Below the pieces are notes generated by a model. It saw only the letters and a program-made list of their open reading frames with translations, was not told the origin of the DNA and searched no databases. Shown piece after piece: positions 28,561 to 37,711 of a stretch of 64,000 nt of DNA; within the stretch, counting starts at the first letter, position 1, and the number at the start of each line of letters is the position of its first letter. The DNA comes from Prevotella sp. (GTDB taxonomy: Bacteria > Bacteroidota > Bacteroidia > Bacteroidales > Bacteroidaceae). The stretch lies in contig JAFTFX010000019.1 of the NCBI GenBank assembly GCA_017458225.1, forward strand, positions 33,029 to 97,028, written 5' to 3'. The position numbers were made by a program, and so were the translations under genes.

Positions 28561-31455
28561 ATGGGAATTAGACTAAATAAAGTATTAACAGAACTGAACA
28601 TAGGACTTCAAACGGCAGTTGATTTCCTGAGAAACAAGAAGAGCCTGGGCGAAATTCGCGACGATGCCACCTCGAACACCAAGATCTCAGACGAGCAGTA
28701 CGAGGCGCTGGTCAGTGAGTTCAGCGGCGACAAAGCCGTGAAGACACAGGCCGCCAACCTCTTCCCAAAGAAGAGGGAAAAGAAGGTGGAGCCCGTGAAG
28801 CCCCAGATTGAGGAGACTCCGCTGCGCCAAACCTATACTCCTTTAGGAAAGATTGACCTGGACAGCATTGGGAAACCGAAGCCCGTGGCTAAGACAGCTC
28901 AGGTTCAGAAGCCTGAGCCTGAAATAAAACCGGAAACGACTGCCGAAACTCCGGTTGTAGAGGTGGAAGAACCGAAGGTGGAACAGGTCGAAGAACCTGT
29001 GGTAGAACAGAAGGCTGAGCCTGTAGTAAAGCAGGAGCCTGAACCCGTGGCCGATGACGAGCCGGAACAAGTTGAGGACGAAGTTGACGACGAGGAACTT
29101 CAGGACGAAGAAGACGCTCTGGCAGAAGAGAATGCTCCCGAGGAGCCTGCAACCCCTGCTGCTGTCGGTCAGGGGCCTGCCATCTACACCTTGAAGAGCG
29201 AGGCTAAACTGGCTCCGAAGGTGAACGTGCTGGGCAAGATTGACCTGTCGACCTTGAATCAGAGCACTCGTCCGAAGAAAAAGTCGAAGGAGGAGAAGCG
29301 CAAACAGCGCGAGGAGAAAGCTGCCCAGCAGCGCGGTGGTGCTACTGGGAACAACGGTGAGAAGCGCAAGCGCGAGCGTATCCGCAACGATAAGGTGGAC
29401 ATCGAGGCAGCTGCCAAGCAGCAGAACCCGTCAAGCGGTGCCAAGAAAAAGAATAAGGGCGGCAACCAGAACTTCTCTGAACAGCCCCAACAGCAGGGTG
29501 GCAAGAACAAGAAGAAGGCTGCTAAGCCCGTCATGAAGCCCTTGGAGGTGAACGAAGAAGATGTGGCCCGTCAGGTGAAAGAAACATTGGCCCGTCTGAC
29601 CTCGAAGACCGCCCTGAACAAGAAGGGTGCCAAATATCGTAAGGAGAAGCGCGATGCTGTGGCTGAGCGCATGCATGAGGAGATGGAGTCGCAGGCAGCA
29701 GAGAGCAAGGTGCTGAAGTTGACCGAGTTCGTCACCGTCAGCGAGTTGGCCACGATGATGGACGTTCCCGTGGTGAAGGTCATCGGCACCTGTATGTCGG
29801 TAGGCATCATGGTGTCTATCAACCAGCGTCTGAATGCCGAGACTATCAATTTGGTGGCCGAGGAGTTCGGCTTCACTACCGAATATGTCTCTGCCGAGGT
29901 GCAAGAGGCTATCACCGAGGAGGTCGATGACGAGAACGATCTGATGAGTCGTGCCCCGATTGTGACCGTGATGGGTCATGTCGACCACGGTAAGACCTCG
30001 CTGCTCGACTTCATCCGCAACACCAATGTGATTGCCGGCGAGGCCGGTGGCATCACGCAGCACATCGGTGCCTACAACGTGAAGCTGAAGGACGGTCGAC
30101 AGATCACCTTCCTCGATACCCCTGGTCATGAGGCGTTCACTGCCATGCGTGCCCGTGGTGCACAGGTCACCGATATCGCCATTATCATCATTGCAGCCGA
30201 CGACTCGGTGATGCCTACTACCAAGGAGGCCATAGCCCATGCACAGGCTGCCAATGTGCCCATGGTGTTTGCCATCAATAAGATAGACAAGCCCGGTGCT
30301 AACCCCGACAAGATTCGTGAGGACTTGGCCAACATGAACCTGCTCGTCGAAGAGTGGGGCGGCAAGTACCAGTGTCAGGAAATCAGTGCCAAGAAGGGCA
30401 TTGGTGTCGACGAACTGCTGGAGAAGGTGCTCCTTGAGGCCGAAATGCTCGACCTGAAGGCTAATCCCAACCGCAAGGCTACAGGCTCCATCATCGAGAG
30501 TTCGCTCGACAAGGGTCGTGGTTATGTCAGCACGGTGCTTGTCAGCAACGGTACGCTTCGTGTGGGCGACGTGGTCATTGCTGGTACGGCTTGGGGTAAG
30601 ATCAAGGCCATGTTCAACGAGCGCAACCAGCGTATCGAGACGGCAGGGCCTGCCGAGCCTGCTATCATCCTGGGTCTGAACGGTGCTCCTACCGCCGGCG
30701 ACTCCTTCCATGTGATGGAGACCGAGCAGGAGGCACGCGACATTGCTAACAAGCGTGTGCAGCTGCAACGCGAACAGTCGTTGCGCACCACCACCAAACT
30801 GGGTCTCGACGAGCTGTCGCATCGCATCGCACTGGGTGAGTTCCATGAGCTGAATATCATCGTCAAGGGCGATACCGACGGTTCTATCGAGGCACTTAGC
30901 GACTCGTTCATCAAGCTCTCTACCGAGAAGGTGCAGGTGAATGTGATTGCGAAGGCTGTGGGCCAGATTTCCGAGAACGATGTCATGCTGGCCAGTGCTT
31001 CACAGGCCATCATCGTGGGCTTCCAGGTGCGTCCTTCCAGCGAAGCACGCAAACTGGCTGAGCGCGAAGGCGTGGAGATCAACACCTATTCTATCATCTA
31101 CGATGCCATCGATGATGTGAAGAGCACCATGCAGGGTATGCTCGACAAGGTGAAGAAGGAAGTTGTCTCGGGTATGATTGAGGTGAAGCAGGTGTTCAAG
31201 ATTTCGAAGGTGGGCACTGTTGCCGGTGGTCTTGTCACCGAAGGCAAGGTGCACAACAAGGACAAGGCTCGCGTTATCCGCGACGGTATCGTGATCCACA
31301 CCGCCAACATCGATGCCCTGAAGCGCTACAAGGACGATGCCAAGGAAGTGGCAACTGGCTTGGAGTGTGGTATCTCACTGGTTAACTTCAACGATATCCA
31401 GGTGGGCGATATGATTGAGACGTTCACCGAGATTGAGGTGGAACAGAAACTCTAA
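28561..31455 (+). CDS. infB: Translation initiation factor IF-2
   Basis: A 964-aa GTPase that brings initiator tRNA to the ribosome. G-motifs are G1 GHVDHGKT (about residue 471), G3 DTPGHE (about 518) and G4 NKID (about 572), followed by domains II-IV. Residues about 60-330 are a long low-complexity linker rich in Glu, Pro, Val, Lys and Gln, typical of IF-2 but highly variable. It starts 15 nt after nusA and ends at a bidirectional terminator. Confidence 0.97.
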   Translation: MGIRLNKVLTELNIGLQTAVDFLRNKKSLGEIRDDATSNTKISDEQYEALVSEFSGDKAVKTQAANLFPKKREKKVEPVKPQIEETPLRQTYTPLGKIDLDSIGKPKPVAKTAQVQKPEPEIKPETTAETPVVEVEEPKVEQVEEPVVEQKAEPVVKQEPEPVADDEPEQVEDEVDDEELQDEEDALAEENAPEEPATPAAVGQGPAIYTLKSEAKLAPKVNVLGKIDLSTLNQSTRPKKKSKEEKRKQREEKAAQQRGGATGNNGEKRKRERIRNDKVDIEAAAKQQNPSSGAKKKNKGGNQNFSEQPQQQGGKNKKKAAKPVMKPLEVNEEDVARQVKETLARLTSKTALNKKGAKYRKEKRDAVAERMHEEMESQAAESKVLKLTEFVTVSELATMMDVPVVKVIGTCMSVGIMVSINQRLNAETINLVAEEFGFTTEYVSAEVQEAITEEVDDENDLMSRAPIVTVMGHVDHGKTSLLDFIRNTNVIAGEAGGITQHIGAYNVKLKDGRQITFLDTPGHEAFTAMRARGAQVTDIAIIIIAADDSVMPTTKEAIAHAQAANVPMVFAINKIDKPGANPDKIREDLANMNLLVEEWGGKYQCQEISAKKGIGVDELLEKVLLEAEMLDLKANPNRKATGSIIESSLDKGRGYVSTVLVSNGTLRVGDVVIAGTAWGKIKAMFNERNQRIETAGPAEPAIILGLNGAPTAGDSFHVMETEQEARDIANKRVQLQREQSLRTTTKLGLDELSHRIALGEFHELNIIVKGDTDGSIEALSDSFIKLSTEKVQVNVIAKAVGQISENDVMLASASQAIIVGFQVRPSSEARKLAEREGVEINTYSIIYDAIDDVKSTMQGMLDKVKKEVVSGMIEVKQVFKISKVGTVAGGLVTEGKVHNKDKARVIRDGIVIHTANIDALKRYKDDAKEVATGLECGISLVNFNDIQVGDMIETFTEIEVEQKL

Positions 31456-31460
31456 TTATA

Positions 31461-31496
31461 AAAGCGGCTCTTTCCCGAACGGGAGAGAGCCGCTTT
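31461..31496. terminator. Bidirectional terminator between infB and thiN
   Basis: Seventeen-base arms at 31461-31477 and 31480-31496 (AAAGCGGCTCTTTCCCG / CGGGAGAGAGCCGCTTT, one G-U pair) lie between the convergent infB and thiN stops. The GAGCCGCTTTCAGTTA end of this element recurs at the terminator near 45040. Confidence 0.88.
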
Positions 31497-31499
31497 CAG

Positions 31500-32231
31500 T
31501 TATTTCTTATCGTAAGTACGGAAAATCAGATAGTCACCGTCGGCCACAATGCGAAAGTGGTCGGCGGTGGCTTCGTTTAGGGTGCCCTGCCACCAAGAGG
31601 TGAAAGGGTAGCCGTCGTATTTCAGACCCTCGGTCTGAAGAATGGAGCATCCGAAGTTGATAATGCTGACCTGCTGGCCGGGGAAAGAGCGGAAAACGCG
31701 AGTGTGGCACTGGGGGGAACCCGATGGAGAACCATCGGGCACAGCGGCAGGAGCGTTGGGCACAGCGGCAGGAGCGTTGGACACAGCGGCAGGAGCGTTG
31801 GACACAGCGGCAACGAACCATCCATAGTTGGTGGCCAGGAGGGGCTCGATGCCGAACTCACGGGCATAACGCACCAACAGCGAGATGTTGCCCAGTGTGT
31901 GGTCTTCGCGGCGGCCGGTGGCACCCAAGTAGACAATGCGGCGGAAACCTTTCCTGATGCAATGGCGCGTAGCCTTCGTCAGGTCGTTGTCGTCCTGCTC
32001 GTCCACCTGCTCGAAGATATCCTCATATTCCTCACGAGCCCAGGAGGGAATGCTGTCGCCGTCGCCTACCACAGCATCGGCCCAGTCGCACCGCTGGATG
32101 GCCCCATCGCAGCAAACAATGTAGGGGGCTTCCTGCAGCAGGCGCAGGGGGATGGCATGCTCGGGCTGTTCGCCATCGGCCAGAACAACGGCATCGTAGT
32201 CAAACGCTATCTTCAGGTCAATATCTTCCAT
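31500..32231 (-). CDS. thiN: Thiamine pyrophosphokinase
   Basis: Transfers pyrophosphate from ATP to thiamine to make TPP. The 243-aa protein shows the family's VCCDGAIQRC, VVGDGDSIP, DEQDDNDLTKA and GATGRREDHTLGNI motifs. Translation is set at the ATG 32229-32231 (MEDIDLKIAFDYDAVVLADG): the open frame continues upstream but only as a shadow of pnuT. It is third in the riboswitch-controlled thiamine operon, 20 nt after pnuT. Odd feature: a 7-aa repeat (NAPAAVS/P) inserted after FVA, from an expanded 21-nt tandem repeat in a loop before the conserved FPGQQVSI strand. Confidence 0.92.
   Translation of the reverse strand: MEDIDLKIAFDYDAVVLADGEQPEHAIPLRLLQEAPYIVCCDGAIQRCDWADAVVGDGDSIPSWAREEYEDIFEQVDEQDDNDLTKATRHCIRKGFRRIVYLGATGRREDHTLGNISLLVRYAREFGIEPLLATNYGWFVAAVSNAPAAVSNAPAAVPNAPAAVPDGSPSGSPQCHTRVFRSFPGQQVSIINFGCSILQTEGLKYDGYPFTSWWQGTLNEATADHFRIVADGDYLIFRTYDKK
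31740..31812. repeat. 21-nt tandem repeat inside thiN
   Basis: Three 21-nt units (31740-31760, 31761-31781, 31782-31802) differ only at the last base, and a partial fourth ends at 31812. The repeat stays in frame and adds NAPAAV heptapeptides. Near-identity suggests recent slippage expansion, so copy number may vary among strains. Confidence 0.9.
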
Positions 32232-32251
32232 ACAGGCTTGTTTTTCACTTT

Positions 32252-32845
32252 TCACTCTTCCCTTTTCTCTCCACTCTTCACTACCATCATCGTTTTCCAC
32301 TTTCGGTAGCCCATCACGGCTATCACTACATAGAGACCGTAGAGTCCGGCCTTGAAGGGAATGCCTTTCTGGATGTAGAGCACCGTGCAAACAGCATCGA
32401 CCACAATCCAGAAAAACCACTGCTCCAAGTACTTGCGTGCCAAGGCCCAGAGACCCACGAACGACAATGCATTGGTGAACGAGTCGAGCAGGGGCACTGT
32501 CGAGTTGGTCCATGTTATTAATATATAATAGGTGGCAGCCCAGGCAATAACGAAAAATACTATTACGGGCAGGTACTGGCGGCCTGGTATGTGGATGATA
32601 GGCAAATCCTGATGTTCTTTCTTTGTCTTCTTGAACTTCCAAATGCACAGTCCGTAGACGGCAGCCAGCGTGTAGTAGACGGCCATGCCGGCATCGCCAT
32701 ACAGGCCATGCTGCCAGTAAAGTACTACGTCGAGGGCCGGCATCACGATGCCCACCACCCACAGAGCGATATGTGCACGATACTCCAGCCAGATATAAAT
32801 CAGGCCGAGTATCGTGGTTGTTATGTCAAGCCAGTCGAGGGACAT
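32252..32845 (-). CDS. pnuT: PnuC-family thiamine transporter (PnuT type)
   Basis: A 197-aa inner-membrane protein with about seven hydrophobic segments and the PnuC-family pattern (ITTTILGLIYIWLEYRAHI, YGDAGMAVYYTLAAVYGLCIW, SFVGLWALARKYLEQWFFWI). PnuC proteins usually carry nicotinamide riboside; the location between a TPP-riboswitch-led receptor gene and thiN indicates thiamine as substrate, the known role of the PnuT branch. The C-terminal tail MVVKSGEKREE is encoded by a purine-rich word (GTGAAGAGTGAAAAG-like) of the sort repeated elsewhere in the window, so it is probably not conserved. Confidence 0.88.
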   Translation of the reverse strand: MSLDWLDITTTILGLIYIWLEYRAHIALWVVGIVMPALDVVLYWQHGLYGDAGMAVYYTLAAVYGLCIWKFKKTKKEHQDLPIIHIPGRQYLPVIVFFVIAWAATYYILITWTNSTVPLLDSFTNALSFVGLWALARKYLEQWFFWIVVDAVCTVLYIQKGIPFKAGLYGLYVVIAVMGYRKWKTMMVVKSGEKREE

Positions 32846-32909
32846 TGTTAGAGGAGTTTAGGAGTATAGGAGTTCTTTGCAAGTGAAGCGGCATAGCCGA
32901 GTGTAGACG

Positions 32910-35219
32910 TTAGAAGTTCAGACTCAGATGGGCCATCCAGTTGAAGGGTGCTGAGGGCGCAAATCCAACGGCCTGGTCATCGCGTGTGCCCCAGGTGTTG
33001 ACGGCGATGATGCTGCCGTCGGTCAGTTGGCGATACTGTGGTGCTGCCCAGCCGTTGTTATCATATTTGGCACTCAGCAGGTTGTAGAGCGTTACGCCGA
33101 TAGTGGCATCCTTGATGGCCAGTACTTTCAGTGAGAAATTGTACGACAGGTCCAGGTTGGTCGTGAGGTGTTTCTTCAGCAGCAGTGTCTCGTCAGTTGG
33201 GTTGCCGTTATCGTCTGTGCACAGCATAGTCTTGAAGCCCGTGTTTGTCAGGTACTGGTCGCCCACATATTGCCCCTGCACAGAGGCTTTCAGACCGCGA
33301 TGGCTGAATGTTAGAATGGTGTTGGCAATCAGGTCGGGCGAGAAGGCCAGCGGCTTCTCACCGTTGAGTGTCACGGTGGTCACCCCGTCTTCCAGCTGTA
33401 CGGCAATGTCTTTCACGCGGTTCTTCGAGTAGGTGGCGTTCACGTCCCAGCGCAGCCAGTCGATGGGCTGCCAGGCGGCCTCCAGTTCCACGCCCATGCG
33501 ATAGCTCTTGTCCAGATTGCGTGTGATGGCCTCGCCGATGGCATCGATTTCACCAGTCAGCACGAACTGGTCCTTATAGTCCATGCGGTAGACGTTCAGT
33601 CCGGCTGTGAAGCGAGGGCTCTGGAAACGGTAGCCAACCTCCAAATCATTCAGCCGCTCCTGTCGTGGCATGTCCATGCTGGCGTTGTAGTTATTCTCGA
33701 AGTTGTTGCGCACAGGCTCTTTGTGAGCGATGGCATACGAAGCATAGACGCGGTGGTTGGGCGTGATCTGATAGTTCAGTCCGAACTTCGGGTTGAAGAA
33801 GTCGTAGTTCTGGTCGATGACATAGTCACCTGTGGTGTTGCAGCCATACCAGTCGCCAGGTTCCTGCATTTTCAGTCCCACGTGGCGGTATTGCAGGTCG
33901 GCGTAGGCGCTCAGTCCCTTCAGAAACTCATAGCTTGCCTTGCCGTAGACGTTCATGTCGGTCTTCTGGGTGTTGTTGCGGTAGTATTCGTATTCGTCGG
34001 TATAGGCGGCCGGTGCATTTTTCACCCAAGCCAGACGACCGAAGTGGTCGCCGTCGTATTTGTTCCAGCCGCCGCCGAGGGTCAGTTCCAGCCCCTGGCG
34101 GTTGTCGTAGAGCAGCGAGGCCACCACGCCATAGAAGTCGTTGGCCATCATCTTCTTGCGCACCAAGTCGCTTCTCATGCCCGTCTCGGCAGCAGTCAGC
34201 GGCAGATAGTCTTTCAGTTTCTTGTTACCCTTGAACTGCTCGTAGTAGCCGTCGCCACGTGTGTAGTGGAGGGCGGCGTTGAGTGACAGCTTCTGCGAGA
34301 AGCGCTCGTTCCACACCAGCTGGTAGTTCTGCTGGTGATAGTTGTCGGTCTGCTTGTCGTAGTAGAGGGGATTGCCGGCGGCATCGTCGCCCATGTAGCC
34401 GCAGGGGTTATAAGTGCGCCCATTGATGTCCTGTGCATAGTGGGAAGCATAGTCCCAGGCGTGATAGGTCTGCTCCTCGCCGTTCCAGGTGATGAACTTC
34501 ACGGCGCGGTGATCGTCGAAGTAGCCATACTGCAGCAAGTAGTTGTACAGTTGCGTCTTGGCACGGTCTATATAGCCCTTCGAGCCGATGTGCGACAGTC
34601 GGCCCTGCAGTCCCCAGTGGCCTTCGTCGGGCAGACCGCTGGAGAAACGCACGGTCTCTTTGTTCGAGTAGTAGCTGCCGCCGCTGAGGTCGATACCCAC
34701 ATAAGGCTTCATACCGATGTTTTCGGTCTGCATGTTGATGGTGGCACCGAAGGCACCGGCACCGTTGGTCGATGTGCCCACACCGCGCTGAATCTGCATC
34801 GACTGCACCGACGAGGCGAAGTCGCCCATGTTCACCCAGAACACCGAGTTGCTCTCGGCATCGTTCATGGGCACACCGTTGGCTGTGATGTTGATTCGCT
34901 CGGCAGCCGTGCCGCGTACGCGTAGTGTGGTGTAGCCGATGCCGTTGCCGGCATCGCTGGTCACCGTCACTGAGGGCGTGAGCGACAGCAGGTAGGGAAT
35001 GTCCTGCCCGTGGTTCACCTGTTTGATTTGGTCGCGGTTCATGTCGGTGAAGGCCATAGGTGTCTTCTTCGAGGCACGTGTGGAGCGCACCTGCACATTT
35101 TGAAGTTCCACTGTCTTCAGCGAGTCAACGGGTTGGTTCTCGGCTGCCTCCGTTTCACGGGCAGCATTCATGTTTGCGGCACTGGTCAGTGCACACAGGA
35201 AAACGAAAAATTTCTTCAT
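32910..35219 (-). CDS. TonB-dependent receptor for thiamine
   Basis: An outer-membrane importer of 769 aa: signal peptide MKKFFVFLCALTSAANMNA, plug domain (about 50-160, with QDIPYLLSLTPSVTVTSDAG and TLRVRGT), and a barrel ending HLSLNF. Unlike SusC proteins it lacks the carboxypeptidase-regulatory domain. The ATG at 35217-35219 is preferred over an upstream GTG at 35243. The TPP riboswitch upstream and pnuT-thiN downstream mark it as the thiamine (or TPP) receptor known from Bacteroidetes thiamine regulons; it is not an iron siderophore receptor. Confidence 0.9.
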   Translation of the reverse strand: MKKFFVFLCALTSAANMNAARETEAAENQPVDSLKTVELQNVQVRSTRASKKTPMAFTDMNRDQIKQVNHGQDIPYLLSLTPSVTVTSDAGNGIGYTTLRVRGTAAERINITANGVPMNDAESNSVFWVNMGDFASSVQSMQIQRGVGTSTNGAGAFGATINMQTENIGMKPYVGIDLSGGSYYSNKETVRFSSGLPDEGHWGLQGRLSHIGSKGYIDRAKTQLYNYLLQYGYFDDHRAVKFITWNGEEQTYHAWDYASHYAQDINGRTYNPCGYMGDDAAGNPLYYDKQTDNYHQQNYQLVWNERFSQKLSLNAALHYTRGDGYYEQFKGNKKLKDYLPLTAAETGMRSDLVRKKMMANDFYGVVASLLYDNRQGLELTLGGGWNKYDGDHFGRLAWVKNAPAAYTDEYEYYRNNTQKTDMNVYGKASYEFLKGLSAYADLQYRHVGLKMQEPGDWYGCNTTGDYVIDQNYDFFNPKFGLNYQITPNHRVYASYAIAHKEPVRNNFENNYNASMDMPRQERLNDLEVGYRFQSPRFTAGLNVYRMDYKDQFVLTGEIDAIGEAITRNLDKSYRMGVELEAAWQPIDWLRWDVNATYSKNRVKDIAVQLEDGVTTVTLNGEKPLAFSPDLIANTILTFSHRGLKASVQGQYVGDQYLTNTGFKTMLCTDDNGNPTDETLLLKKHLTTNLDLSYNFSLKVLAIKDATIGVTLYNLLSAKYDNNGWAAPQYRQLTDGSIIAVNTWGTRDDQAVGFAPSAPFNWMAHLSLNF

Positions 35220-35304
35220 CCCTTTCTTTAAACTTTTAAACACTAATACTTTAAACTTTTAAAAAGGGGGTTACAATTGCGTGTGAATTGTGATTTGACC
35301 TACT

Positions 35305-35395
35305 ATCCATCCCTACGTCGGCATTATCCGCATCAGGTTCTGAAGGGTATGATCTCAGCAGCCCCATGGCAGGGCAGCACCCCTTGATAAGCCTT
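35305..35395 (-). ncRNA. TPP riboswitch
   Basis: Read on the minus strand, this 5' leader contains the THI-box elements in order: AAGGGGTGC, then GGCTGCTGAGA, ATACCC, GAACCTGATGCGGATAATGC, and CGACGTAGGGA. These correspond to the conserved pyrimidine- and pyrophosphate-sensing helices of the thiamine pyrophosphate aptamer. It starts right after a -7 box and ends about 85 nt before the receptor ATG. TPP binding should lower expression of receptor, transporter and kinase. The expression platform was not resolved by eye. Confidence 0.96.
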
Positions 35396-35412
35396 CTCTG
35401 GCAAATCGGGTG

Positions 35413-35420
35413 CAAAGGTA
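35413..35420 (-). promoter_or_regulatory. Bacteroidetes -7 box for the thiamine operon
   Basis: TACCTTTG on the minus strand, a few bases upstream of the riboswitch 5' end, as expected for a riboswitch beginning at the transcript start. Confidence 0.7.
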
Positions 35421-35455
35421 AGCAGATTTTCTCGTTTGCCCAAATTTTATGGTTA

Positions 35456-35501
35456 AAAAGAATAGCAGCAGGAATCTGAAACTGTCAGATTCCTGCTGCT
35501 A
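35456..35501 (-). terminator. Intrinsic terminator after gyrB
   Basis: Perfect 17-bp arms at 35463-35479 and 35485-35501 (word TAGCAGCAGGAATCTGA) are followed leftward by a T-rich run (ATTCTTTTTAA on the minus strand). Confidence 0.88.
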
Positions 35502-35540
35502 CATATATATTATATTGGTTTCTGCCGATTTATTGCTGCC

Positions 35541-37538
35541 TTATGCGTCGATGTTAGCGTAGGTGGCGTTCTTCTCAATGAACTCGCGGCGCGGCTCCAC
35601 GTCGTCGCCCATCAGCATGGAGAATATCTCGTCGGCCTCGGCGGCGTTCTCGATGGTCACCTGCTTCAGCAGTCGATTCTCGGGATTCATGGTGGTCTCC
35701 CACAGTTGCTCGGGGTTCATCTCACCCAGACCTTTGTAGCGCTGGGTGTGCAGGGCTGAGCTGTTCTCGTCGCCAGCCACATATTTGTCGATGAACATCT
35801 GGCGCTGCTGCTCGGTGTAGCAGTACTCCGACACTTTCTTGTAGGTGCACTTGTAGAGTGGGGGAGTAGCGATGTAGAGGTGACCGCCCTGAATGACCTG
35901 CGGCATGAAGCGGTAGAAGAGCGTCATGATGAGCGTGTCGATGTGCGAGCCATCGACGTCGGCATCGGTCATGATGATAATCTTGTCGTAGCGCAGTTTG
36001 TCGATATTAGCCTCGCGGTCGCCTTCGCCGTCAACGCCGAAACGAACACCGATTGACTGAATGATGTTCATGACCGACTCAGCCTCAAATACGCGGTGCC
36101 ACTGCACTTTCTCCACATTCAGAATTTTTCCGCGAAGGGGCAGGATGGCCTGGAAGTGACGGTCGCGTCCCTGCTTGGCCGAGCCGCCTGCCGAGTCACC
36201 CTCGACGAGGAATATCTCGCAGTTTTTCGGGTCTTTGTTCGAGCAGTCGGCCAGTTTGCCAGGCAGTCCGCCGCCGCTCATGGGGTTCTTGCGCTGCACG
36301 CTTTCGCGAGCCTTACGGGCTGCAATACGTGCTGTAGCGGCCAGCACCACCTTGTCGCAGATGAGTTTGGCTTCCTTCGGGTGCTCCTCAAGATAGTTCG
36401 ACAGTGCCTCGCCCACGGCCTGCTGCACGGCACCTGTCACTTCCGAGTTGCCCAGCTTGGTCTTGGTCTGTCCCTCGAACTGAGGCTCGGCCACCTTGAT
36501 ACTGATGACAGCCGTCAGTCCCTCGCGGAAGTCCTCGCCGGCAATCTCAATCTTAGCCTTCTCAATCTGTTTTGAAATCTGTGGGTCGGCATCAGCGTAG
36601 GCCTTCAGTGTGCGAGTGAGCGCCATGCGGAAGCCCGTCAGGTGTGTGCCGCCTTCGATGGTGTTGATGTTGTTTACGTATGAATGGATGTTCTCCGTAT
36701 AGTCAGTGTTGTACATCACAGCCACTTCGATGGGGGTGCCCTGCTTCTCAGTCTTCAGATAGATCACATCATCGAACAGGTGGGTGCGGTGACGGTCCAC
36801 GTAGCGAACGAACTCCTTCAGACCCTCTTTGGCGTGGAACACCTCGGGCTCCTTCAGGTTGCCCTCTTCGTCAGGACGCAGGTCGGTCAGCGTGATGGTG
36901 ATGCCGGCATTCAGGTAGGCCAGCTCGCGCATGCGCTTGGCAATGATGTCATACTTATACTCGGTGGTGGTGAAGATGGTGCCGTCGGGCCAGAACTGCT
37001 GACGGGTACCAGTCAGGTTGGTGTCACCCACGATCTTCACGTCGTAGAGGGGCTTTCCCTTCTCGTACTCCTGCTGGTAGATATGTCCGTTGCGGAATAC
37101 CTGCGAGAGCATGTGCGTAGAGAGCGCGTTCACGCAGCTCACACCTACGCCGTGCAGACCGCCCGACACCTTGTAGCTGCCCTTGTCGAACTTACCGCCG
37201 GCATGCAGCACGGTCATCACCACTTCGAGGGCCGACTTGTGCATCTTCTCATGCTCGTCAACGGGAATACCACGGCCGTTGTCCTGTACGGTGATGCTGT
37301 TATCTTCGTTGATGGTCACCTCGATGTGCGTGCAATAGCCTGCCATGGCTTCGTCGATAGAGTTGTCGACGGTCTCGTTCACGAGGTGGTGCAGTCCTTT
37401 CTCACTGATATCGCCGATGTACATTGCGGGACGCTTGCGCACAGCCTCCAGTCCTTCAAGCACCTGAATGTTACTCGCTGAATAGTTTTCTTGTTCCTGC
37501 CCGGCTTGGCCGAGCTCTTGGTTCAATTCTTCTGCCAT
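35541..37538 (-). CDS. gyrB: DNA gyrase subunit B
   Basis: ATPase subunit of DNA gyrase, which introduces negative supercoils. The 665-aa protein contains the GHKL ATPase motifs (NETVDNSIDEAMAG, VQDNGRGIPVD, GGLHGVGVSCVNAL), the transducer domain, and the Toprim region (EIFLVEGDSAGGSAKQGRDR, IIIMTDADVDGSHI), then a C-terminal block with QRYKGLGEMNPEQLWETTM. The length is typical outside enterobacteria. A -7 box lies about 60 nt upstream. Confidence 0.97.
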   Translation of the reverse strand: MAEELNQELGQAGQEQENYSASNIQVLEGLEAVRKRPAMYIGDISEKGLHHLVNETVDNSIDEAMAGYCTHIEVTINEDNSITVQDNGRGIPVDEHEKMHKSALEVVMTVLHAGGKFDKGSYKVSGGLHGVGVSCVNALSTHMLSQVFRNGHIYQQEYEKGKPLYDVKIVGDTNLTGTRQQFWPDGTIFTTTEYKYDIIAKRMRELAYLNAGITITLTDLRPDEEGNLKEPEVFHAKEGLKEFVRYVDRHRTHLFDDVIYLKTEKQGTPIEVAVMYNTDYTENIHSYVNNINTIEGGTHLTGFRMALTRTLKAYADADPQISKQIEKAKIEIAGEDFREGLTAVISIKVAEPQFEGQTKTKLGNSEVTGAVQQAVGEALSNYLEEHPKEAKLICDKVVLAATARIAARKARESVQRKNPMSGGGLPGKLADCSNKDPKNCEIFLVEGDSAGGSAKQGRDRHFQAILPLRGKILNVEKVQWHRVFEAESVMNIIQSIGVRFGVDGEGDREANIDKLRYDKIIIMTDADVDGSHIDTLIMTLFYRFMPQVIQGGHLYIATPPLYKCTYKKVSEYCYTEQQRQMFIDKYVAGDENSSALHTQRYKGLGEMNPEQLWETTMNPENRLLKQVTIENAAEADEIFSMLMGDDVEPRREFIEKNATYANIDA

Positions 37539-37597
37539 TTTCTTCTTTTTGTCCTAAGTGTGTTCCGCTTCTGCAAGCAAAACTACGTTTTGAGTTG

Positions 37598-37605
37598 CAA
37601 AATTA
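37598..37605 (-). promoter_or_regulatory. Bacteroidetes -7 box for gyrB
   Basis: TAATTTTG on the minus strand matches TAnnTTTG and lies 60 nt from the gyrB ATG. Confidence 0.6.
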
Positions 37606-37650
37606 CAAAAAAAATGCCATTTGTGGGTATTTTGCATGCTAAAAAAGCAC

Positions 37651-37688
37651 AAAAAAGAGCCTGAAATCACAAAAAAGATTTAGGCTCT
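37651..37688 (-). terminator. Intrinsic terminator after the SpoU methyltransferase gene
   Basis: On the minus strand AGAGCCTAAATC pairs with GATTTCAGGCTCT (one bulged C) and is followed by TTTTTT. It lies just past the stop of the methyltransferase gene and before the gyrB promoter. Confidence 0.82.
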
Positions 37689-37711
37689 ATGTCGTGTGGG
37701 GGCATTCGTTG

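Noticed and set aside
29431-30846. A 471-codon minus-strand frame inside infB
   Set aside because: Antisense shadow of the conserved IF-2 GTPase region; no independent start signals or motifs.
31500-32762. A continuous 420-codon frame suggesting a longer ThiN or a fusion
   Set aside because: The upstream ~177 codons are out-of-frame pnuT sequence without thiamine-kinase motifs; the ATG at 32231 gives the normal ThiN start.
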